NCBI GenBank assembly: GCA_030652345.1
Contig: JAUSAU010000022.1
Coordinates: forward strand, 1-14,306
Direction of reading: 5' to 3'
DNA length: 14,306 bases
From: Coriobacteriia bacterium
GTDB taxonomy: Bacteria > Actinomycetota > Coriobacteriia > Anaerosomatales > PALSA-660
The notes below the pieces were generated by a model. That model made no database searches and had not been told where the DNA came from. It saw only the letters and a list, made by a program, of their open reading frames with translations. Positions 1 to 6,526 of the stretch are shown here, piece by piece (position 1 is the first letter of the stretch; each line of letters begins with the position of its first letter). The translations under genes were made by a program, and so were the position numbers.

Positions 1-21
1 GGCGATCTCGACGGTCTCGAG

Positions 22-2184
22 CTAGTAGGTGCCCGCCGGGTCCCTGCGCACGATGTAGCAGCGGTGGATGCGGGGGTTGCGCTCGAAGTCCGGCGGGATG
101 CTGGCGGCGCTCACGTCTTCGACGGTGAGCCCGGCTGACGACAGCGCCGCGGCGTCGATGTGGAACTTGCGCAGGTTCGTGGAGAAGAACAGGGTGCCGT
201 CCGGCGCGAGCAGGGCGGCGCTCTTCGTGACAAGGGCCACGTGATCGCGCTGGACGTCGAGCGTCGCATCCATCGCCTTACTCGTCGAGAAGGACGGCGG
301 GTCGAGGAAGACGACGTCGAAGCGCGGGCCGTCCGCGCCGACCGAGTCGTCGAGGTACCGGAAGACGTCCGCGCGCACGAGCGTGTGTGCCGCCGGGTCG
401 ATGCCGTTGAGGTCCAGGTTGCGCCGCGCCCAATCCACGTACGTATTGGATAGGTCGACTGAGACGCTGCGGACGCAGCCGCCGAGCGCCGCGCGCACCG
501 TGACCGCTCCCGTGTAGCAGAACAGGTTGAGCAGCGAGCCGCCTGCGGCGAGTTCCGCGACCATCCCGCGCGTCGTGCGGTGGTCGGGGAAGAGCCCCGT
601 GTCGAGGTAGTCGTCGAGGTTGACGAGGAAGCGGGCGTCGCCTTCGCGGACCTCGTGGAACCGGCCCGTATAGCGCTCCCGCTCGTACTGCGCCTCGCCC
701 TTCTGCCGGCGCCGCACCTTCGAACGGACCTCGCCCGCCGGGACGCCGAGCACCTCCGGGATCACTGAGAGCGCCTGCTCGAGACGGACCGTCGCCTTGA
801 CCGGGTCGATCTCGGAAGGCGCCTCGTACTCGAAGACCACCGCACGACGGACGCCGTCCTCGCAGTCGTAGAGATCGACGGCGACCGAGTAGTCGGGCAG
901 GTCAGCGTCGTAGACGCGCCAGGCGCGAACGCCCTCGCGCTTCGCCCACTTGCCGAGGTGCTTGAGGTCCTTGCGCAACCGGTTGGCGAACGCCGTGACG
1001 CCCGCCGTCGCATCCGGGGCGGCGGCCGAACCGAGATCGCCGACGTCGAGCCGCACCGGGATGGCGCCGTTGAAGAGCCGGAAGGTGTCGGCCGGGACGG
1101 AGCCCAGAGCCGCGGCGTGCGAATCGTCGCCGGCGAGGACGGCATAGTGCCATCCGCCGAACTCCGACCGCAGTCGCTCGCCGAGCGCGACGTAGAGCGC
1201 CCGCACCTCCTCGAACTCGCCGATGCGCTCGCCGTACGGCGGGTTCACGGCGACGAGGCCGAACGCGGCGCCCTCCGGAGGCGTGGCCGCGTGGATGCCG
1301 CGCTTCTCGACGCGGACGCGACCCCGCAGGCCGGCGCGCGCCAGGTTGGCCTCAGCGAGTTCGACCGCCTTGGGGTCGGAGTCGAAGCCGACGATCTGCG
1401 GGAGTGCCGCGATACCCGCCTCGGCGCGGTCGTCGGCGGCCGCCAGCAGGTCATCCCACGTGTCCGGGTCGTGGCCCAGCCATCCGGCGAAGCCCCAGTA
1501 GGCACGCAGCGACCCGGGAGCGACATCGCCCGCGATCCAGGCGCCTTCGATCAGCAGCGTCCCGGAACCGCACATCGGGTCGAGCAGCACGCCGCCGGCC
1601 TTCGCGATCTCCGGCCAGCCACCGAGCATGAGCATCCCGGCCGCGAGCGACTCCTTGAGCGGAGCGATGGGCTGCGTGCCCGGCTCGCGGTAGCCGCGCC
1701 GATGCAGCGCGTCCCCGGTCAGGTCGAGCGAGACGGTCGCGCGGTTGGAGCGGACGCGCACGTTGATGCGCAGGTCCGGCTTCGCGGGGTCCACGGACGG
1801 GCGGCGGCCGAACTTCTCGCGCAGACGGTCGACCACGGCGTCCTTGACCTTCTGGGCGCCGAACATGGTGTTGCGGAACGCGGGGTTCGAATCGGTGGCG
1901 AAGTCCACGGCGAGCGTGCCGTCGGGTGAGAGGTGGTCCTCCCACGGCATCGCCTTGACGCCCTCGTAGAGCGCCTCGACGCTGTCCGCCGGCACCTGAC
2001 CCAGCGCGAGCAGGACCCGCGACGCCGTGCGGCACCACAGGCACGCAGCGTACGCGACCTTCAGGTCGCCGGCGAACGTCACGCCGGCGCGCGCCTCGCG
2101 GACGCCGGAGGCGCCGAGGGAGCGGAGTTCGGAGGCCAGCACGGGTTCGACGCCGCGGGCGCATGTCGCGAAGAGGGTGAACAT
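22..2184 (-). CDS. rlmL: Bifunctional 23S rRNA (guanine-N2)/(guanine-N7) methyltransferase RlmKL
   Basis: Fusion of two SAM-dependent methyltransferases that in E. coli RlmKL (YcbY, about 702 aa) make m2G2445 and m7G2069 in 23S rRNA. This protein is 720 aa from the chosen start. A THUMP-type RNA-binding region is followed by the RlmL half, with SAM motif DPMCGSGT (about residue 202), FDSDP (about 267) and catalytic NPPY (about 314). The C-terminal RlmK half has NLFCYTGA (about 553) and DPPSFS (about 628). Both catalytic halves look intact. An in-frame GTG at 2217 would add 11 residues. The ATG at 2184 is preferred because the family-typical N-terminus begins at MFTLFATCARG and because a TACCCT box lies exactly 7 nt before it. 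No Shine-Dalgarno sequence is visible, which fits leaderless translation. It lies 48 nt downstream of the PLP-enzyme gene on the same strand, so co-transcription is also possible. Function is secure from motifs; the start is less so. Confidence 0.93.
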   Translation of the reverse strand: MFTLFATCARGVEPVLASELRSLGASGVREARAGVTFAGDLKVAYAACLWCRTASRVLLALGQVPADSVEALYEGVKAMPWEDHLSPDGTLAVDFATDSNPAFRNTMFGAQKVKDAVVDRLREKFGRRPSVDPAKPDLRINVRVRSNRATVSLDLTGDALHRRGYREPGTQPIAPLKESLAAGMLMLGGWPEIAKAGGVLLDPMCGSGTLLIEGAWIAGDVAPGSLRAYWGFAGWLGHDPDTWDDLLAAADDRAEAGIAALPQIVGFDSDPKAVELAEANLARAGLRGRVRVEKRGIHAATPPEGAAFGLVAVNPPYGERIGEFEEVRALYVALGERLRSEFGGWHYAVLAGDDSHAAALGSVPADTFRLFNGAIPVRLDVGDLGSAAAPDATAGVTAFANRLRKDLKHLGKWAKREGVRAWRVYDADLPDYSVAVDLYDCEDGVRRAVVFEYEAPSEIDPVKATVRLEQALSVIPEVLGVPAGEVRSKVRRRQKGEAQYERERYTGRFHEVREGDARFLVNLDDYLDTGLFPDHRTTRGMVAELAAGGSLLNLFCYTGAVTVRAALGGCVRSVSVDLSNTYVDWARRNLDLNGIDPAAHTLVRADVFRYLDDSVGADGPRFDVVFLDPPSFSTSKAMDATLDVQRDHVALVTKSAALLAPDGTLFFSTNLRKFHIDAAALSSAGLTVEDVSAASIPPDFERNPRIHRCYIVRRDPAGTY

Positions 2185-2191
2185 GCGACAG

Positions 2192-2197
2192 AGGGTA
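2192..2197 (-). promoter_or_regulatory. Probable leaderless-promoter -10 box for rlmKL
   Basis: Read on the minus strand, TGC-TACCCT (extended -10 style, TANNNT) is followed by 7 nt and then the ATG at 2184. This spacing would put the transcription start at or next to the A of the ATG. The layout is the same as that before the propeller gene at 10639. No convincing -35 box is seen. Confidence 0.45.
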
Positions 2198-2232
2198 GCA
2201 CGCGTGCCGCGACGCACGCGGCAGCGACGCGG

Positions 2233-3339
2233 TCAGACGTCCCGGTCGAGTTCCTGCACATCATCCTCGAAGTAGTGGCGTAGCCGTGCAGGGACGCTGA
2301 GCGCACGCGCAGCCGTCTCGCTCACGTCGATGTCGCGTGAGTTGTAGGTGTTCCAGAACAGCACCCGCTTGCCCGCGAGCGCGCCCGCTCGTCCGCGCGC
2401 GAGCAGGCCCGCGAGCGCCTTTCCCGTGTACGTGCCGTCCAGCGAGATCCCGGCGTACTCGCGCGCGAGCCGGATCGCCTCCATGCCCTCCGGCGTGAAG
2501 AGGGCGTAGTCCTCGCCGAGGAAGCCGGGAAGGACGTCGAAGTCCGCCTCCGTCCACGCGAGGCGCGGGACGTCACCGTCGACGCTCTCGAGAGCCTCCT
2601 GGGCGGCGACGATGGCGCGCAGCAGCGCGTCGGCGTTGGAGAGGGTGTAGCTCAGGATCGGCACCGCCACGAGACGCGATCTCATCCCCGCGAGGCGCAT
2701 CCCGATGGCGAGACCGGCGGCGGTCCCCATGGAACCCAGCGCACAGAAGACGAGATCGGGCTCGGGCAGCACGCCCGCCTCGACCTGCGCGGCGAGTTCG
2801 AAGCCCGCGTTCACGAAGCCCATCGTCGAGGTCGGCGTCGTCCCGCCGAACGGGATGACGAAGGGGACGCGGCCGTCGGCCTCGAGGCGCCTCAGCAGCC
2901 TGACCGTGCCGCGCATCATGTGGCCCCGGTCCGGGTAGTGGTGCAGGTCGGCCCCGGCGGCGAGCGACGCGAGCAGGTTTCGACGGACGTAGCGGGCGTT
3001 GTACTGCGGGAGGAGCATCGAATGGACCCGGACTCCCGCAGCCGACCCGTAGATGGCCGTCGCGAGCGCGTGGTTCGAGCCGGCCGCTCCGAACGTGACC
3101 AAATCGGAGGCGCCAGCCGCGCGCGCCTCCCCGAGCAGGAACTCGAGCTTGCGGACCTTGTTGCCGCCGTAGGACCCGCCTGCGAGGTCGTCGCGCTTGA
3201 CCCACAGCCCGCCCGCGCCGGCGGCGGCTGCGAGTGCGGGCGCCTCCCGGACCGGTGTCGGCAGAGTCGCGACCGCCTCCCACGCGCATGAGCGCGTACC
3301 GGGGATGCGGGCGAACAGCGGGCGATCCACTTCGTCCAA
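2233..3339 (-). CDS. PLP-dependent enzyme, ACC deaminase/D-cysteine desulfhydrase family
   Basis: A 368-aa fold-type II PLP enzyme. Family members deaminate 1-aminocyclopropane-1-carboxylate or release H2S, ammonia and pyruvate from D-cysteine; the substrate here cannot be told from sequence. Visible motifs are VKRDDL (about 47-52), GGNKVRKLE with K61 as the expected Schiff-base lysine, GSNHA (87-91) where many relatives have QSNH, and a phosphate-binding GSMGTAAGL loop (202-210). The region usually reading GGSNPLG is instead FGGTTPTSTMGF (164-175), so this is a divergent branch. The start is TTG at 3339, chosen because GGAGAGG sits 6 nt upstream; a GTG at 3330 is the alternative. It diverges from the zinc-ribbon gene with only 53 nt between them, and rlmKL follows on the same strand. 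It is probably a soluble cytoplasmic amino-acid catabolic enzyme. Confidence 0.82.
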   Translation of the reverse strand: MDEVDRPLFARIPGTRSCAWEAVATLPTPVREAPALAAAAGAGGLWVKRDDLAGGSYGGNKVRKLEFLLGEARAAGASDLVTFGAAGSNHALATAIYGSAAGVRVHSMLLPQYNARYVRRNLLASLAAGADLHHYPDRGHMMRGTVRLLRRLEADGRVPFVIPFGGTTPTSTMGFVNAGFELAAQVEAGVLPEPDLVFCALGSMGTAAGLAIGMRLAGMRSRLVAVPILSYTLSNADALLRAIVAAQEALESVDGDVPRLAWTEADFDVLPGFLGEDYALFTPEGMEAIRLAREYAGISLDGTYTGKALAGLLARGRAGALAGKRVLFWNTYNSRDIDVSETAARALSVPARLRHYFEDDVQELDRDV

Positions 3340-3352
3340 CTTCTGCCTCTCC

Positions 3353-3362
3353 AGGGTAGAGT
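3353..3362. promoter_or_regulatory. Overlapping divergent -10 boxes
   Basis: The 53-nt gap between two divergent genes holds TAGAGT on the plus strand (3357-3362), 30 nt before the ATG at 3393. TACCCT on the minus strand (3353-3358) lies 13 nt before the TTG at 3339. Both fit TANNNT and share two base pairs. No clear -35 boxes are seen. The minus-strand box would put the start point close to or inside the SD of the PLP-enzyme gene, which weakens that half of the call. Confidence 0.28.
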
Positions 3363-3392
3363 GACCACGACCGAGACGACCGAGGGGGACGC

Positions 3393-3941
3393 ATGAGCCG
3401 GGCCGGATTCTGCTCCGAGTGTAACGCGAACGTGTGGGTCGGTGACGACGGCACGTGCCCTAACGGCCACGCGCCGGGATCGGTGTCAGGGATCTACGAG
3501 ACCGCCGGGTCCGCGCCGCTGCCCCAGCCCACACCCCTCGCTGCCTCTCCCGCACCGAAAAAGTCCATGGCGTGGATCGTCGTCGCCGTAATCGCTGCGG
3601 TACTCGGACTGTGCGGATGCGGCGCGGTGGGACTGTTCGCCACCACCGGCGCCTCGTACTTCTCGTCGGCGAAGTCCGAGGCGCTGCAGAAGGCCTGCTT
3701 CGCCAACCAGCGGATGGTCGAGGGCGCAGTCGAGATGTACCTCGCCTCCGGCCCCGAGGCCCTGCGCACGGACGTCGCCGGTCCCCTCGAGGCGGGCTCG
3801 CCGCTCATCTCGAGCACATACCTGCGAGAGGTGCCGCGTTGCGCTCTCGGCGACAAACCGTACGTCTACGACGCGGAGAAGCAACAGGCGAACTGTCCGT
3901 ACGGCGACGCTCCCGAGGGACACGGCCACTACGAACCCTAG
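3393..3941 (+). CDS. Membrane protein: zinc ribbon, one TM helix, pilin-like C-terminal domain
   Basis: This 182-aa protein has three clear parts. Residues 1-30 form a short zinc ribbon with likely ligands C7, C10, C22 and H26 (CSEC ... CPNGH). A Pro/Ala-rich linker leads to one hydrophobic helix (about 59-83). The remainder (about 90-182) resembles the globular head of some type IV pilin-like proteins: C-x4-R-x-V-E-G-A-x3-Y-x-A-S-G, then L-x-x-x-P-x-C, G-x-x-x-Y-V and a late cysteine (C102, C150, C168). The same pattern occurs in the prepilin at 5642. There is no prepilin peptidase site, so this is not itself a pilin. The zinc ribbon should face the cytoplasm and the head the outside (inference). 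The ATG at 3393 has GGGGGA just upstream. It is monocistronic, ending at a strong hairpin. Function unknown; a role in sensing or organising surface proteins is speculation. Confidence 0.8.
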   Translation: MSRAGFCSECNANVWVGDDGTCPNGHAPGSVSGIYETAGSAPLPQPTPLAASPAPKKSMAWIVVAVIAAVLGLCGCGAVGLFATTGASYFSSAKSEALQKACFANQRMVEGAVEMYLASGPEALRTDVAGPLEAGSPLISSTYLREVPRCALGDKPYVYDAEKQQANCPYGDAPEGHGHYEP

Positions 3942-3952
3942 ACAGCACAGAT

Positions 3953-3988
3953 GAAGGGGCCCCGTCCGAGACCGGACGGGGCCCCTTC
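3953..3988. terminator. Perfect 16-bp hairpin terminator between convergent genes
   Basis: Arms 3953-3968 and 3973-3988 are exact reverse complements (16 bp, very GC-rich) around a 4-nt AGAC loop. It lies 12 nt after the stop of the plus-strand gene and 18 nt after the stop of the minus-strand cyclophilin gene, so it can serve both. There is no real U-tract on either side (TCGTTGCT on the plus strand), as is common for high-GC actinobacterial terminators. Confidence 0.8.
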
Positions 3989-4005
3989 TCGTTGCTCGCG
4001 TCGGC

Positions 4006-4488
4006 TCAGCCGCGCTCGATCTTCACCGTCTGCATGACATCGCCGCGGGAGATCGCGTGCACGACGTCGAGGCCTTCGGTCACCTGACCGAAGACGGTGT
4101 AGTTGTTGTCGAGGAAGCTCTGGGCGCCGAGGCAGATGTAGAACTGCGAACCGGCGGAGTCGGGAGATCCGGCGCGCGCCATCGCCACCGTCCCATCGAC
4201 GTGCGGCCGCGCGTTGAACTCCGCGGCGAGGTTGTACCCGGGACCGCCGGTACCGGCCTGTCCGCCGCCGTCGCGCGAGTAGGGGTCGCCGCCCTGGATG
4301 ACGAAGTTCGGCTCGACGCGATGGAACGTCGTCCCGTCGTAGAATCCCTTCTCCGCGAGCTCGACGAACGCGGCCGCGTGACGCGGGGCGACGTCCCAGA
4401 AGAAGGTGAACTTGATGACACCCTTAGGCGTGGTGATGACGGCGACCTCGTCGCCCGTCCCTGTGTAGATCGGCTCGTAGAGCGGCAT
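4006..4488 (-). CDS. Cyclophilin-type peptidyl-prolyl cis-trans isomerase
   Basis: A 160-aa single-domain cyclophilin that catalyses cis/trans isomerisation of Xaa-Pro bonds, assisting protein folding. Diagnostic motifs are FHRVEPNFVIQGGDP (55-69, with catalytic R57 and Q65), GSQFYI (113-118) and FLDNNYTVFGQV (125-136). There is no signal peptide or membrane segment, so it is cytoplasmic. The length matches bacterial single-domain members (about 160-190 aa). The open frame continues 29 residues upstream, but the ATG at 4488 is clearly the start: GAGGAGG lies 5 nt before it and the fold begins there. It is the second gene after the NYN protein on the minus strand (52-nt gap). It could be cotranscribed with it, although a GC hairpin lies in the gap. 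No obvious -10 is seen just upstream, which favours read-through. Subtype names such as ppiA or ppiB cannot be assigned safely. Confidence 0.93.
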   Translation of the reverse strand: MPLYEPIYTGTGDEVAVITTPKGVIKFTFFWDVAPRHAAAFVELAEKGFYDGTTFHRVEPNFVIQGGDPYSRDGGGQAGTGGPGYNLAAEFNARPHVDGTVAMARAGSPDSAGSQFYICLGAQSFLDNNYTVFGQVTEGLDVVHAISRGDVMQTVKIERG

Positions 4489-4509
4489 GGAGTCCTCCTC
4501 GTTGTCTGA

Positions 4510-4536
4510 GCGCGCCGCGCTGGCGGGGCGGCGCGC
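4510..4536 (-). other. GC-rich intergenic hairpin (weak terminator or processing site)
   Basis: A perfect 9-bp inverted repeat, 4510-4518 with 4528-4536, around a 9-nt loop. It lies between the NYN stop codon and the cyclophilin SD. It lacks a U-tract, so it may reduce rather than abolish read-through, or may protect mRNA ends. This is inference from structure alone. Confidence 0.4.
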
Positions 4537-4540
4537 GATG

Positions 4541-5344
4541 CTACTGCTTCTTCTCCGCGAATCCCGTGACGACATAGGTACCGGAGCGCGGGTCTACGCG
4601 CAGACTGACCACACCGAGCTTCTCGGCGTCCTCGAGCAGCGCCTGGAAGGTGCGGTAGCCGTACGCCGACTCGGCGAAGTCCGGCTGCTTGCGCTTCATC
4701 GTGTCCTTGACCAGCGAGCTGTACATCGGGTCCTTGTTCTCCCGCTGGAGCGCCTCGACGGACTCGACGAGCAGCTTCACGGCCGGCCGCTTGGCCCTGG
4801 GGATGGCCGAGGCGGGCAGGGACGGCGCCGTCGGTGCCTTCACGAGGTCCTCGTAGTAGATGAACTCGTCACAGCTGCTGGCGAGGAGATCGGAGGTCGA
4901 CTCCTTCATACCGAGCCCGATGACCGACTTGCCGTTCTCCTTGAGCTTGGCCACCAGCGGGGTGAAGTCCGAGTCGCCCGATACGACGACGAACGTGTCG
5001 ACGTGGTCCTTGCTGTAGCACAGGTCCATCGCGTCGACGCAGAGCTGGATGTCCGCGTGGTTCTTGCCCGTCTTGCCGCGCTCGGGGATCTCCATCATCT
5101 GGATCCCGGCGTCGTGCATCGCGACACGGTACTTCTCGAAGCGGCCCCAGTCGGCGTAGGAGCGCTTGACGATGACCTTGCCCTTCTCGACCAGACGCTC
5201 GAGGATCGCGTCGATATCGAGGGTGTCGTCGGTCTTCTTACGGCCGCGGCGGCTGGAGCCGTTCGCGGGGCGGTCGCGCTCGAACCCGAGCGCGAGGTTC
5301 TCGAAGTCTATGAATACGGCGAGCGAATGCGCTTCGTCCGGCAT
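4541..5344 (-). CDS. NYN-domain (LabA/DUF88-like) putative ribonuclease with C-terminal LOTUS/OST-HTH domain
   Basis: This 267-aa protein has an N-terminal NYN (PIN-like) nuclease domain. The acidic metal-binding set is visible: FIDFEN (D13, E15, N16), KNHADIQLCVDAMDL (D98, D104) and VSGDSDF (D124, D126). A basic patch (SRRGRKK, 31-37) interrupts the first part. Residues about 188-250 look like a LOTUS/OST-HTH winged helix, a domain that binds RNA, including G-quadruplex RNA, in studied examples. This architecture is known for bacterial NYN proteins, whose members are thought to be metal-dependent RNases; the RNA target is unknown. The ATG at 5344 has AAGGTGG 6 nt upstream. It probably heads a short operon with the cyclophilin downstream, which may be coincidental. 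All acidic residues appear present, so it is likely catalytically competent. Confidence 0.87.
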   Translation of the reverse strand: MPDEAHSLAVFIDFENLALGFERDRPANGSSRRGRKKTDDTLDIDAILERLVEKGKVIVKRSYADWGRFEKYRVAMHDAGIQMMEIPERGKTGKNHADIQLCVDAMDLCYSKDHVDTFVVVSGDSDFTPLVAKLKENGKSVIGLGMKESTSDLLASSCDEFIYYEDLVKAPTAPSLPASAIPRAKRPAVKLLVESVEALQRENKDPMYSSLVKDTMKRKQPDFAESAYGYRTFQALLEDAEKLGVVSLRVDPRSGTYVVTGFAEKKQ

Positions 5345-5641
5345 GGCGAGCCACCTTACCTGCTTCTCGTCCGGCTTGTGTCCGTCCGCGGTCCCGAGGG
5401 TGCGCGTCGGTCACCACGGTTCATTCTCGGCACTCCGCGTCCCCAAACGCGCGCCGCGCGCACCGGCGGCGAGCATGCGAGAGAGTCCCCTCGGCCAATG
5501 ATGACACAGGCGCGGCTCGAGCGTCGCCGGGACGTCGGCTCCGAGGGCCTCCCGTTCAGCGCGCGCTCCTCACACAGCCGGACCCGCCACCGATATTCAT
5601 GGGTAGGAAACCCAACGAGCGGCCGGCGACGAGGAGGATCG
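5345..5641. other. Divergent intergenic region between NYN and prepilin genes
   Basis: This 297-nt stretch is the longest gene-free region in the window. It must carry the promoters of the minus-strand NYN gene and the plus-strand prepilin gene, but I see no convincing -35/-10 pair. The most AT-rich patch is around GATATTCAT (5591-5599), a possible plus-strand promoter element. A small hairpin, GGGT-AGGAA-ACCC (5601-5613), follows. An open frame in the prepilin frame runs through the region but lacks a start with an SD and shows no protein-like features. Confidence 0.45.
5631..5637 (+). promoter_or_regulatory. Strong Shine-Dalgarno that fixes the prepilin start
   Basis: GAGGAGG ends 4 nt before GTG 5642. 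The ATG at 5663, which would also give a plausible prepilin leader, has no comparable site, so the GTG is preferred. Confidence 0.6.
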
Positions 5642-6391
5642 GTGCACCTCGCACACCACGAGATGACTCGGACGACGCGTCCGCACGACACCGGGTTCAC
5701 GCTGGTCGAACTCATGGTGGTCGTGCTGGTGATCGGGGCGCTCGTCTCGATCGCCATCCCGGTCTTCTCGGCATCGCGGGCGCAGGCCGAGTCGAACACG
5801 TGCCTGGCGACGCGCAGCGTCGTCGAGGGCGCCGATCACCAGTACTGGATCGCGACCGGACGGCGGCCCGGAAGCATCACCGCGCTCGTCGGCGACTCCC
5901 TGAAGGCGGCGCCCCACTGCCCGGCAGGCGGCGAGTATGTGTGGATCGACCCGATCGGCTCGACCGCTCCCGCACGCACCCTCGGGTGCTCGGTGCACTA
6001 CTTCCCCTCGGCGCCCCTCACCGCGCTCGGTTCCAGCTTCACCGAGATCACGTCGAACATGATCAAGCTCCTGAACGACTACTACGCCGCCCACGGTTCG
6101 TGGCCGCGCAGCTTCTCCCCGTACAACTACACCGACCTCGGCCTGTCGCCCGCCGACTGGGCGAGCCCTGCGGGGCATCTGTACTACTCGGCGTCGGGCA
6201 GCCGCGTCAGCGTCCGCCCCGAAGCGGGCTATATGATCCAGGTCAAGAAGCCGGACGGCACGCTGATGACGCTGACCGAGGGACTCAAGTGGTCGCTGTG
6301 GTACAGCGCGCTCGACGGGAAGTGGTACTACAAGAGCATCGCGACCGGGCAGGAGATCCTCATCTCCTCGATGGTCGTCAGCGCGCAGTAG
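5642..6391 (+). CDS. Type IV prepilin-like protein (N-methylation motif, two-domain head)
   Basis: A 249-aa class III-signal protein. The leader ends in G18 followed by FTLVELMVVVLVIGALVSIA, the classic prepilin peptidase/N-methylation site (cleavage G18|F19, Glu at mature position 5) running into the hydrophobic pilin helix. The mature protein is about 231 aa. The head has two parts. First is a cysteine-containing region (C-L-A-T-R-x-V-V-E-G-A-x3-Y ... PHCPAGGEYVW ... GCS) like the C-terminus of the protein at 3393. Second is a GspG-like region rich in aromatics (NDYYAAHGSWPRSF, YTDLGLSPADW, KWYYKSI). Start choice: GTG 5642 with GAGGAGG; ATG 5663 would give an 11-aa leader. It should be exported, matured by a PilD-type peptidase and assembled into a pilus or pseudopilus. 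No assembly genes are visible here, so it may be a minor or orphan pilin. A possible terminator follows. Confidence 0.87.
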   Translation: MHLAHHEMTRTTRPHDTGFTLVELMVVVLVIGALVSIAIPVFSASRAQAESNTCLATRSVVEGADHQYWIATGRRPGSITALVGDSLKAAPHCPAGGEYVWIDPIGSTAPARTLGCSVHYFPSAPLTALGSSFTEITSNMIKLLNDYYAAHGSWPRSFSPYNYTDLGLSPADWASPAGHLYYSASGSRVSVRPEAGYMIQVKKPDGTLMTLTEGLKWSLWYSALDGKWYYKSIATGQEILISSMVVSAQ

Positions 6392-6410
6392 ACCGCGCAG
6401 CGCGCGCTCG

Positions 6411-6432
6411 CACCGTGCCACGACGGTGATTT
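6411..6432 (+). terminator. Possible weak terminator after the prepilin gene
   Basis: Inverted repeat CACCGT (6411-6416) and ACGGTG (6423-6428) with a 6-nt loop, followed by ATTT. It lies 19 nt after the prepilin stop codon. The stem is only 6 bp, so termination may be partial. The signalling operon downstream appears to have its own start signals. Confidence 0.35.
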
Positions 6433-6504
6433 CGCGCGCCATACCAGAAAGTGGTCTTCCCGCTCCCCGTCGCGTAGAGGATGCTTGGCTCGCAGGTAGA
6501 GCCG

Positions 6505-6521
6505 TATGCTTCTGGGGGGAG
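6505..6521 (+). promoter_or_regulatory. -10-like box and SD before the response regulator
   Basis: TATGCT (6505-6510) resembles a -10 box, and GGGGGAG (6515-6521) is an SD 5 nt before ATG 6527. The SD decides the start: ATG 6506 would add seven residues ahead of the receiver fold and has no SD. If TATGCT is the real -10, transcription would begin inside the SD, so the promoter call is weak while the RBS call is good. Confidence 0.45.
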
Positions 6522-6526
6522 TCCAC

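Noticed and set aside
1..21. Possible end of another gene at the left edge
   Set aside because: Twenty-one bases are too few to support any call.
958..1929. 323-codon open frame opposite rlmKL
   Set aside because: It is biased in composition, matches no family I know, and mirrors a clearly real gene on the other strand; a GC-driven shadow.
5500..5615. Partial resemblance to a GEMM-type (cyclic-di-GMP-I) riboswitch upstream of the prepilin gene (ACACAGGC, CGGGACG and GGGCCTC stretches, then GGGTAGG)
   Set aside because: The GNRA tetraloop, the CAAAG core and a proper second stem are missing, and spacing is wrong. A covariance search with the GEMM model (RF01051) would settle it; I expect no significant hit.
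4487..5641. Long open frame continuous with the prepilin frame
   Set aside because: It runs antisense through the NYN gene, has no SD-supported start and no protein-like domains. The prepilin leader begins at the SD-backed GTG 5642.
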